Assembly (NCBI GenBank): GCA_013399895.1
Contig: VXBA01001420.1
Location: 2,000,272-2,064,271, forward strand
Source of the DNA: Serilophus lunatus
Taxonomy: Eukaryota > Chordata > Aves > Passeriformes > Eurylaimidae
DNA length: 64,000 bases
Direction of reading: 5' to 3'
Shown here: one piece after another, positions 50,801 through 62,800 of the stretch
Numbering within the stretch: the first letter of the stretch is position 1
Layout: every line of letters starts with the position of its first letter
Notes under the pieces: model-generated
Told to the model about the DNA's origin: nothing
Databases searched by the model: none
What the model saw: the letters and a program-made list of their open reading frames with translations, nothing else
Translations under genes and position numbers: made by a program

Positions 50801-53800
50801 CAGCAGCGCCCTGGGGAAGCTCTGCCCCCTGAATCTGGGGATGCCCCGCTCTGAGCAGGGCTGCTGCAGCCAGGCCTCACTCCCTTGCACCTTTGAGAGC
50901 TACCAAGGAAAGGTGATGGGGACTCAGGGCAGGCCTGGACTGCCCTTTCCTTGGCACATAGTCCAGAGGCCGTGGCCATGCCCTTTGCACATGGGAGTTT
51001 GGCCCAGGTGGCTGCAGGAGGGCACCACCAAGTCACAACAGCCACACACTGTCATCTTCTACTTACAGGGGTTCTGTTCACCAGCCAGTATGCTCTCTCC
51101 TGGCAGTCCAGGGCATACCTGTCCTCCTTCTTCCGCTCCTTCCCTGCCCTGCAAAGCCAAGAATAGGAGAATTCATGAATTTTACCATCCTAAAATCAGT
51201 AGGATGAGAAAAAGGGCACATCTCCAGCTTCCCCAGCCCCAAGGGTCTCAGCCTGGCTCTGCAATGATCTGATGCTGCCCCCTGACCACATCTTGTCTCA
51301 GACAATTCTGAGCTGCAGATCATGTTCACATGGCCACACCTGACTATGGCTTTTGAGAAATCACCTTTCTCAGCTGGGCTGGGAGCAGACCCATCCCCTT
51401 TGGATTAGACAGACAGCCCTTTGGAAGCTTTATGCTGACAATCCACTGCCTGCCACCAGTCCTGCTGCTGCTTCATGTTTACCCATCTCTGATATCCTCA
51501 GGAAAAATGTGAGGATTGCCACACAGATACATCCTGGACACATCTCACAGCAAAGTGGGGGCATTTCTCACAGAAATTATTTGGAAATGGTACCAAGGAG
51601 TGTTCCCAGGCACCAAAACCCAAATCACCTCTGCAATTAAACAGAAGAGGCACTAGCATGGTTTGGGCTTGGACCAACTAATTCTTTCCCAGAAAAGTCC
51701 TGGGCACAATTTGGGACTTAGCATGGGGAAAGGAGCATTCCCAACAGACTGTTTGCATGTGGCCTCCCTGCTGTGGTTAACAGGGTGGATGCAGGCTGCT
51801 CTACACCAGTCTGCCCCAGCAGCACCATCAGACAGCCTCAGACGAGTTTAATCTACTAGTTCAGACACAGGCTTGGTATCAGACTTTAAAACTGCATTTG
51901 GCATCTCTTAGCCCATGTCTGACCTCAATTTACAAGAACAACAGTCTCGTGTTTAATGAGACAGTTATCTGATGAGCTGTATTCCGAGGACTTGGCTGCC
52001 ATCCCAGGGAAGACACAGAGGCTGCTGAACAGCAGAGGCAGTGCCTGCCTTGCTGGGAGGTGAAAGAAGGTAAAGCAAGTCCACAGAAACAGGAAAGATC
52101 CTATCTCCAAAGGAGTAATCCCATCTCATATTCACAAACTTTCCTTTCCTGGGAATTTTAAGGATTCAGCTCTTAAAATCAAGTTGTTTGAGCTGGGTGC
52201 CTAAGTATGCACTTCACAGTTTTCTACAGAAATCCCTGCTGGGAACATTTACTGCTTCCTGATTCAGGCCACTCCATTCAGCTGTGAGATGTGCAAGGAA
52301 TAAGTGACCCAAAATGAAACAGGCCCTAAGTCCAGTGGCCTGATCCACAACTGCTCCTGCAGAATGGGGAGCTAAATGAATCTGTCTCTAATTAGGGCTT
52401 GCACACTGCAGCATCCAACCTTGGCTTCCTCAGGGAGCCACATCAGCTACAAAATCTAAACCTCTCCTACAAGTCATTTCAAAGGTGCAGCTGATGTTTT
52501 TAAAGTGTAATTTAACTGTGTGCCAAGACAGCCAAGCTCTGCTCCTTGTACCCTCCCCAGTGATGCAAACAAGGGAACAAACTCACTTATACTGCTCCTT
52601 GGCCTGCATAATAACAAAATCCCACTTGTAGTTTATTTTTTGATTGAGCATGTTGTAATGTTCCTGGAATAAAAAAAGAAAAAAAAGCAGTTAATGTGAA
52701 AATTCTGGCCAGGGCACTCCCATGCCAGGGTTTTCTTGACTCTCCATAGCTCAAGGAGGTAAATGAGCCAGGGAATCTGGATTGTTCTGAACGTAATTAC
52801 AAGAATTGCAACAGTTCAAAAATACCATTGCAAGGACAGCAATTACCCCTGTTAAAATTATAATTGACTTCACAGTATTTATCTGTACTGGTTGTTTTTA
52901 TGCTTGCAAAACTCTGGCTTTTGATAATGCTGGAATAACACCTCAAGCAATTGAAGAGGTGATTTTTTTGCTGTGCTCCATCAGCAACAGAGGGTTGAAG
53001 CTGTAGCAAGTGAGGGGCTTGTAATGGAACAAGTGCAGTGTCTCCTCACCTTTTCATATTCTTCTAAAATCCCTTTCCTCTTAATGTTCTTCTTTGCTAG
53101 ATAAATTGCTGTGGAGGGAGAAGCAAATTAGCAGTCAGTTATACTTATACCACAAGTCCAAGAATAATTAAGTATTTATCCACATGACAAACACAGGAGT
53201 CTTTGTCTGCTACCATATCTTCCTAACCATGAGCTCCAAGCTCACAAAAGCTCACTGAGGAAAAAAGGACTTGGTGCCTTCACTTCATCACTGATGCCCA
53301 GGCTGGGAGCAGCCAGGCAGAACAGGCGTGTGCCTTCTGCCTGAATCATCCTTCCTTTGGGAATTCTGCCAGGGTTTCATGGGTCAAGGGATACTGGATC
53401 AAATCTTTCAGATGTTGAGGTCCTTCAGATTTTGACCTCCAAGTTTTTCGAACACAAGCCAGTGTTTTGCTCAAGTTCTAATAAAAACATTCCAATCTGA
53501 AATGGCTTTTTTTCATTTCCCTGGAAGATCTGCAGCATAATGTAGATAAAAGCCACAGAGGACAATGTTGGTATAAGCAAATGAGTCTGTGAGCTGCACA
53601 GCCCACAGGAGCAAACCAAGCTGATCAGCCCAAGTTTCATGATCACCTTTACATTAAAAAGCACCATAAAGGCAACAAAAGATTTAAAAGGAAAGAGCCA
53701 TCAAGAGATATTGGGAGCCACTGTGCATTCTATAAAGAAAGAATCATCTCTGAATGCAGGGCTTGATCCAAATCCACAGGAAGACAGCCTTGGGCTCAGA

Positions 53801-56800
53801 TCCAGGAATACACTTAACTCAGGGAAATCTAATCCTGTGTTTAAAGTCTTCCTTACCCAGCAAGGTAATTCAGATGTGTTCCCATCTGATGGATCTTAGT
53901 GGAACATAAGAGCTTAAGCACTTTCTCTCATCAAAGTCATCAGAAGATGGTCACACCCTCAATTCACCATTGCTGAGAATTATTCACAAAAGACCATGAA
54001 AAAAAATGATCATTGCATGTGGAGACACAGCAAAAGAACATGAAGAGCAAACATGGTGCAGGACTGTGTGCACCAACCCACGGGCTTTCCCTGCACCTCC
54101 CAAACACCTGCAGTGCAGAACTCACCATAGTCTGTGTCGTCAGCAGCCCAGCTCTGCATGGGCCAGAAATAGGGAGTCTGCAGAGAAAAGAGTCTCTGGT
54201 TACTGCACAAAAGGCCTTGAACTCGTGCCAAGAGGCACCTGGAAGCACCCACACTGGAGGCAGGCAAGTTCTCCTCTGCTGTACTGAGCCTCAGCTCCTC
54301 AGCTGCCTGTCAGCTGGCACAGTGGGGTGGGACAGCTACAGAAAGAGGATGGACTGCCAGTATTAAATCCACTCCATCCCTCCCATCAGTTAACAGGGAT
54401 AACCTCTCCCTGCTGCCTGAGCACTCAGATCAAGATCCTGGAGCCTGATCTGGTACCATGTGGGAACCACACTCCTCATTCCAAGTACCAATGAGGGCAC
54501 TCTAACTTCCCATCATAGTGGAAACAACCCAACCAGGAACCTTGAAAACATCCCATTATTACTGTCCTTTTTGCATATTAATTATTCAGAGTCCCCAGAT
54601 AATTTTATTTCCAACCAACAATTCCATTTGCTACTTTTAAGACCTGGAAGGGAACACATATTTGGAAGAAAGCACAGCTGTTATTAAGCTGGACAAGTAC
54701 ACTAATTTAGTTGAAGAAACTATCCCAGTTTCCCTGTAAACTGCAGTCTGAGGCTTCTCTTTGGATCCCTTCCTCCTGCACACTGAACAACTGCACAGCT
54801 ACACATTGTGGACTCACAACTACAGCTCCTGGGGAACTGTCCCAGCTGCCTGTTTTTAATAAAAACTAGTGTTGAACTCCCTCACAGCAGCTTAGAGGAG
54901 CTGTAACTCACTTGAAACCTGTACAGGCTGCCATCTGCCCTGAGGGTGAGGTTCTTTGGCTCCTGAAGAGGGTAGATGTATCCATATTTGACAAACAGGT
55001 CTCCCAGGTGGAGCGCCTCTGAAAATGGAGAAGGCAAAGGTTTTGATTGCACAGAAACACTGCACTGGAATTAAAAGTGAGCTCCTACACAGGAAGGAAT
55101 TCACCTAAAAGGTTTTGTTTAAATTCTACAACTGAAAGCTAAAAAATTCTCTATTTTTACCCACCTTCTGCAGTGATCTTCAAGCGCTGAAGAATCCACT
55201 GCAAAATATCATTACCTGCAAAGCAAAGCAAACATGAGGTGCTTCAAATCAGGAGTGTGCCCAAATCCATGGGTGAAAACAAGACCTCTCCAGTCCTCCC
55301 CCCTCACTGTTCTCTGGGTCTCACCAAGGGCACAGACCCCTTTTTGCAGATGTACTTTCAAACACGCCACCACCAAGGAACAGAGATAAAATGCACTGCT
55401 GCTCTCCCACTGGCCATGCTGTCACTCAGCAAGACAGCAGCAGTCCCTGGGAGAGGGAGCCTGAGGCAGGCAGTGACCTCAGGATGGCACAACAAGTGTG
55501 TGCACAAGCACACGTGGCCTGAGCAACACCTAAAACCTCATCACTGGCTTAGAAAGGGCTTAAGCAACACCAGAGCTTTCACATCCAGGGAAGGTGAAGT
55601 GCATCGAACAATGCAATGCCCTTCACACCCAGGGAAGGTGAAGGGCCCCTTGTTCTGCACCACTTTGTCTTGAAAGATTCACTGCAAAGAACCTAGACAT
55701 TCACACAGCACAGTCCTGTCTCTGTTTTATAGAAGATCAGTGGCTGGTCCTCCTAAGAGTCCTTGAAGGGATAGAAGGGATGTCCAAACCTCAGATCCAA
55801 GCTGCAGTGGTGACAGGATTCACCAAAGGGAGACAAGATTTCTGCATTCACACACATTTTACCTCTCCCAGTTCTTTTTTTTGAGTGTAAGCAGTTGTAT
55901 CCACAGTCAGCATAGACCTCCAGCAGTTTTAGTTTTATGTTCTAGGGGGCAAATTTAATGAACTTCCTTCCATTTAAAGAGGGCAAAAATGCACTTGTTC
56001 CCCGATCAATTCCTGGTCTTTTCCTCCAAACCTCCCCTGGGACTGCAGGCTGAGGTGTTGACCTTTCTTGACATTGCAGTGATGACTGAACTTTCTAATA
56101 GGGGCTCAGAGCTCTTATCCTACTGCCTGCTTCCTGAAATAGATGAAATTAAAGGATTATCTCATCACTCATTTCTAGACAGCTCTCTCTGTAAGCACTT
56201 TCCCCCAAAGGTGCACATTTAACATCGAGATTTATTTGTGAGCCATTTTACTCACTTTTACTGAATTTAACTAGTTAGCTTCCTGCACATGCAGAGCCAA
56301 GCTCTCTCCGTGGATCTGTGTCTTCACCACACCCTCAATCAACATGAATCAGTCTCTTGCAACACCCAGAAGCCATTCAGCATCCATGCAACTTGTGCAG
56401 CACTAAAAACATTACAGTTTAGAGAGTGGTGAGCGCCACGCAAGGGGACTGGAACTCACTTGCCTCTCAGAAGCTGACTAGAATTTATGACTTATGCAAG
56501 AAGGAACTTGCAGCAATTTTAGTTAAGGAACCAGAATAAAGCAGACAGCACACAAAGAGGATGAGTGCCAACAGGCACTGTCCCTCCACATCAGCTAGCC
56601 ATGGACTTTTAGGAAGTGGTATTTTACAGTGGGCAGACATTAAGAGAAGTTCTTGTTCCCTTGCACTGAATCTAGGTGGGACATCCTCTTCAGCACAGGG
56701 GAATCTTTTCTGTAGTGCTGCCTTAACTATTCCCTGACAGCTCTGGGAGGCAGCTCCTTTGTACATGCAAACCTCCACCAAATTCAGCTGCATAATAACT

Positions 56801-59800
56801 GTGTAAGCCAGGATGTGGTTTGTACTGCAATGTGTGGAGAGTGCTGCTGAAAACAAGCTTCAGATGTGTCCAAGTTCTCCTGACCCTTTCACTGACTGAC
56901 TCTTACCCATGGGCAAGCAACATCAGTGCCATTGCACCCTCATCTTTTAAAAAAAAAAAGTTGGGGCAAACACCATCCAGGGCTTACCAGACTTTGCAAA
57001 CACAGTAGGGAAAGTCTCCTGAGCTGCCTGGAGCAAACTCACTGGTTTCAGTGGGAGTTTTTGTTCTGAAGTTCAAAGTGCTGAAGAAAGACCAAAGAAG
57101 GAGGAAGAAGCTTTGGTGGAGTACGTGTGAATATTTATAGTGGAGGATTCCTCATGAGAGCTTTTGTGGAGGCTTGGAGGACAGGGAAGCAGAGGCACTG
57201 ATAGTGCCCTGTGAAAGGAGTAGCAGGCATAAGGAGGCTCTGATAAGAGCTGCCTGTAACTCTGTATGTGACACAGCACAGGTCCTGTCTGCTGCTTCCT
57301 CAGGCTGTTTGAAGGAGGAAAAGCTGCTCATTTAGAGGCACAGAAGTGGGCTGAATATTTAATTCTTTTCCTGCCTACTAAAGAAAAATTATTACTAGCA
57401 GTAAACATTAAAACGGAGAGTAATCATTTATTGCTAATTTCTGAAGTACCATCTTTCAGTCTGTCTCCAGGCTGCTTATTTCAATTGGATTTTAATATTT
57501 ATCTTTATTTGTGACCCAGCCTCACTGGGAACATGGCAAGTTTGGAGGCTGCAGTGCCTACTCACCTTTAAAAGCAGGGTCACTTGAGTTAACCCCCATG
57601 AGACAGCTGAAAGTGTGTGGTTATCAATCTTTGTGTCTGACCCAAAGAGTAGGAAGGAAATGAGACACGAGTGAGAACGAGATAAAGAGAGCAGGTACAT
57701 CTAAAAGGATGTACAGCAAATATTTACTGGGAATACAGGCTCCAGCATTCAGCCAGGGACTGGCAAGCCTGGCCACAGGGTCCACACTCAGCTTTTCCCT
57801 GCTCAACTTCTCAGCCTGGTCTCTTCCTGCAGGGAAGCTCTTACCTGTCACAGCATGTGGGATGCTGGCAACCATCACTGTCTGGGTCTGGGTCTTGATG
57901 CCCGTGTCTGGATTCTGCATCTCCATCATGAGTGCTTCTATCTGCAAAGCATGGGATGGATGGATTAGAGCAGTGGGCAGGAGGGAGCCCCAGGACCACC
58001 ACAGCGTTCCAGAGGGGTGCCACAGGAACGGATGGCACAGCCACAGCCCTTTCCAAACCTCCCCTTGCCATGAAAAATGTCACCTCCAAGCCATGCCAGC
58101 TGCCACACTGACTCACAGGGTCCCTCCCTCCCCACTGAACACACAGCCAGGGTCAGCAGATGAGGGACAGGATGTAACCACTCCATGAGAGCTGAGCTAA
58201 GAAAAAATAAATAAATAAAAGCCATAAACGTTCTTTAGCTCAGTGGGCTATTTGCTGGAGCAAGTAGAAAGAAAAAGGAGGAGGAGATAAAATCTGTGCT
58301 TCTATTTCACAAATCCCCCAGCTGTGCACAGATTCGTAGATATTGCACCATGCACCATGAAAATAAGCAATATTTTGGCTGGAGACCAAACAGCAAAGGT
58401 TCTGTTTCTGGTCTGCAGATAATCACCAGGCAGGACTACAGAAGAGCAAGAGAAGCACACATTGCTTTGCTCTGGGGCTGAGCAAGAAGCTCACATTGGA
58501 GGTGGGGGAGGGATGAGAATGGCCCATCCTTTGAGACAGCACAGCCACCTCCTGAGCCAAGGCTTTGGAAAGCTGGCCAGGGAGTGATTACAGCAGGGAC
58601 CAGGACTTCCAAATGGGACAGCAAGCAGCAAACACAGATCACAGCCCAGCTCACAGCAAAGAGGTGCAAAGGGGCTCTCCAGTCGTTCCCTGCAGCTGCA
58701 CCTGCCCACCCTGGGACCCAGCCCTGTCCTAGGACAGCAGAGTTCAGTCCCTCCAGGGATGAGGCAGAAACACACCATCCAGAGCAACATCCTCTTATCT
58801 GGCAGCCTCTCCTGCCTGTGATTCCTCAGGGATGACTCGTTTTCAACAGAGGATGAGTCTCACCCTCAGGGCCAGACTTCTTCTATTTCTGGTTTCCAAG
58901 TGTCTTTAATTTTTTTTTAAAAGATAAAAGGTTTTCAAGGGTACTTTCCTCCTCTTATACTTGGCTTCCTCCTAGCACCATTCCCAAAGCACAGGATCCT
59001 CTGCTCAGACAAGTGGATTGGGCCACATTCCTCATCTCCCCATTTCAGATTATCCAAGTGCCATGAGAACACTTTGGGGATGATGTTCTTCTGTCTTCTC
59101 CTTCCAGAGATACTAAATCAAAGCTATTTCAACAGGACCAATTTGGTCTCTCTACACATTCATTTTGGGTGAGGCTGTAGCTTTTTAACTAGGAGTAGAG
59201 GATTTAATGAGTGTGACTTGATGACACTCACACATAATGAAGGGCATTGTCTTCACAGGCACCACAGTGACTTTGGTCCCAAGGCTTGCCAAGTTCAGTG
59301 AGGATTTAAGCTGTAGTGACAGGATGCACTCTGGGCTTGTCAGTAAAACTGGATTTTCAACTGTATTTACAGGCAGTGACAAATTAATACTAAAATGGAG
59401 AAGCCTGGTAGAATTGAACACAAATATTTGTGTAAATACTTCTAAAAAATATTTTAAAAGACTTTTTTAGACCTTTTAACAGAACCCACAATTTCAGTCT
59501 CAGCAAATTCAAGGCTGTGAGTGGGGAGATGCCCATGTAGCTGTGTGGGATGAGGTGAGGATGGTGCAGCAGGCAGGGTGCTAATTTAGGAAATTCTGAT
59601 TCTAAGCAGACACAGGGATCTTGGGAAGTCACTCATTCTCTGCAACTGCACAGTGACTCCACAGGCAACACTTCAGCACACGGATACTGGGGGCAAACAC
59701 AGCCCTGCTCATCCCCACCACACCCCAGTGCTGTGACCACCCCCCAGGTACCACCAGGCTCAGGCAGCCTTGTTCCCTGCCAGTGGCACAGCACATCCTG

Positions 59801-62800
59801 CTGCTGCTCCTCCCTGGTGGGCTGCAGAGATGGGTGTTTAACCAGCCAGAGCAGGGAATTGGCTCAGGAACCCACACAGCCTCACAGCACAGCGTGTTCC
59901 CTTCCTTCAACCAGCAACTCCTGTCACCTTCATACCTTGCCACACTCCCTCTTGTCACTGCAGAAATAACAGACACTAAGAAGGAAGGAGCTGCTGTTGG
60001 GGGGGTGCCTGATGCTCTGGCTGCAAACCACTCACCTTGCTGATCAAAACTCAGCCTGTCTCTTCCTCTTTTCCTAAGGGGATTCCACCGATTACAGCAA
60101 TCAGGAGGTGCTATCAGGACCAGGGGGGCTGGTTAAAACACAGCAGGAACATCTCCTTGCTTTGCTAAGGGCTCTAGTACATTTTGTCACGCTTGCAGCC
60201 AGGAAAGAGCTGTCTGCTTTGAATTTTGCAGAGCCAGAAGCCACTTCCTGACGCTGCCTGATGGGTGAGGATGCACACAGAGGCTCTGGGGAGAGCTCAC
60301 CTCAAGCACAGAATCACCACAGGGCACCAGCCCCAGGGAGGTCCCCTTCAGATCAAACAGAATCTCTGCATGGAGGTCACCTCACCCCAAAAAAAGTCAC
60401 AGAGGAGAAAACAGGGAAACTGTCTGTCCCCAGGCTGATTGCCCCAAGTCATGGGGGTCACTGAGTGCAAAGCAAAACTCAAAAGCACGTGGGAGCTCAA
60501 AATGACCAGTGACTGGTGGGGTGTCCATGGTTCTCAAGAGGAAGGATGGATCCAGCAGAGTGGAGCAGTGGGGGCAGATGACCACTGATGGTTGCTTGGT
60601 TGATATTTCAGGGGCATTTCCCACCCCTGTTTCCCTGAGCTTCACCCTTCAGGCACCCTCAGCTCATCTGCAAGGCAGAAGCAACAAGCTCCACATGCTG
60701 AGACTCTGACATGCAAGAGCAAAACATTTCCAAGGTGAGGAGTTCAGCCCCTCTCAGCATCAACCCAGACAGAGAGAGGCATCTCTGCTTCAGATGTAGG
60801 AAGGATCAATCTTCCCAGCAGGCTCCAGCTCCCAGCCAAGTGCTCCCTCCTGGTGCTACAATTAATCTGCTGCTTTCTCCATTGTGAATATTTGGTTCTA
60901 ACCCCCCTCACTGCCTGCTACTGTTTGTAAAGATCAGCCCTCCCTGCTCTGATTTCCAAGGTAACAATACAGTCCTTCACCCCAGTTCTGGCCTCAGAAG
61001 GCTCATTCAGTTGTTTTCTAGGTCTACAGCTACCAACACTGTTTTGCACATTGATGGGTCATCAGAAAAGATAATAAAAAAAAAGGAGAAAAAAATCTGT
61101 TGTTCACCAACTAAAACTTCCTGTTTTTTCTTCATTAAAGCTGAGAGGAGGAGGCCTGTTCCCACCAAGTGATCTCTCAGCCAAAGGAAGTCAATCTGTG
61201 AATGGGGAGGGCAGGGTTGTAGTTGGCTCTTCCCCCAGTCTGGCCTGGCTGAACACTCTGGCTCTCACCAAGACTGTTCAGAGCATGTCATGCTTGGTGT
61301 GATGCTCCACAGAAAGGCACAGCACTGCCATCTCCCCACAGGGAAAGGGAGGATGGGATGAGGCTGAGCTTGGCCTAAGGCTCAGCTTCAGAATATCCAA
61401 AGCCTCAATTAAACAGAGATCAGAGTCTGCTGGATTTCTCCTTCCAGCAGAAACACAGTTCAGGTGCTGACACACCTTGCAAGATGCCCAGGCAGATGAG
61501 AGCCAGCAGCTGCTGAGAAGTCTAAGCTCAGAGAAGCAAAGCCAGGTTGGGAAGGCCCCCAAGCACACTGCAGACCCCAGGATGGTCCCTCCTTGGCTGC
61601 TGCACTGCACTGGGAGAATCCACTGGGGACCAGAGTAAGGAGGAGGCAGAGGAAAAAGGCAAACAGCATCCCATCCATCATCCCTACCCACAAGGTATGA
61701 GTCACAATGCAGCTTGGGGAGCACAGCAAGGAAAAACATCCAGCCCAGCAGCCACTGGAAGGCTCAACCCTGCCCAGCATTGCCCCTGGCTTTGCCCAGT
61801 GATGCCCAACAGAGCCAGAGCCAGACCCTGACCCTGGGGCAGACACAGGCACCAGGAGCTTGGGCTCAGGCTCTCACAGCACCCAGCCAAGCCCATCCAG
61901 CCAAAATGCATTTCAGGGGCTTCTATCCCAACAGACCTTCATGACAATATTCTTCCTCAGTTTAGGAGGGGAACAAAGCAGAATAAAAGCAACCCCCTTC
62001 CCTCTCTCCATGCCAAGGGCAGGATGGCTGTGACCATGAGCTTCATCCTGGGGGAGCAGCACAGGGAGATGCATCACCAAAGGCACACCCAGGCCCAGCA
62101 GCCTGACAGCACAGCAGGAATCCCTCCCTGCAGCAGCAGCCCACGGCCACAGTGTGTGTGTCAGCTGGTGGCAGAGCACGAGCACAGGCTTAAGCAATTA
62201 AGAAAGCTTCTCTCTAGGATTTTAGCTCCTCGTGGATCTAAGCCTGTAAGGTGCTCACTGGATGCTGAGCATCCTCAGCTCCCACTACAGGCAGCCAGTA
62301 AAGGTGTTCAGACACAGACCACACTGCCAGGGAACAGCTGAGGCTCCAAACACGGTTTCCCCAAGGTGTGGAAAAAACAGAGGAGGAATGAGAGCAGAGC
62401 TGAGAGCCAAGGCCTTTCTGCTGACCACCAGGAGCTTCCCTTCCTACTGCTAACAGCTCTTAGGCTTGCAAAGCACTGGAACTACTGAAAGCTCCTCCTT
62501 GCTCACAGTGTGAGAGGTGAACACTCTGAACAGACTCTGACAGATCTTCCCACCTGAGGAAGTGGGAGCAGAGGCTGCTGCACTCCTACAGAGCAGCTGA
62601 GGCACAGCTGCTGGTGCTTGTTTTCTCAAAGCACACAGCTTCTCCTCTGCACCCCCACACAGAACTCCACAGAGTATTACTCAGTGCAGAATTTGGCCCA
62701 GAGTATTTCCCTTGGCAGGGCTCCCCAGCCAAATTTACCCTGCAAGACACAGCACTGAAGAAAACACTCTCTTTACTTCCTCTGGCATAAAAAGTACAGT

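Larger units (their letters stand above)
51149..54125 (-). other. RGS9: Introns 5-7 of RGS9 (around exons 6 and 7)
   Basis: Intron 5 is 53109-54125, intron 6 is 52664-53049 and intron 7 is 51149-52586. No repeat element was recognised. Intron 6 contains an AT-rich block (52790-52990) low in CpG with several AATTA/TAATT motifs. The adjacent intron 4 (54178-54911) also holds nothing recognisable. Confidence 0.7.
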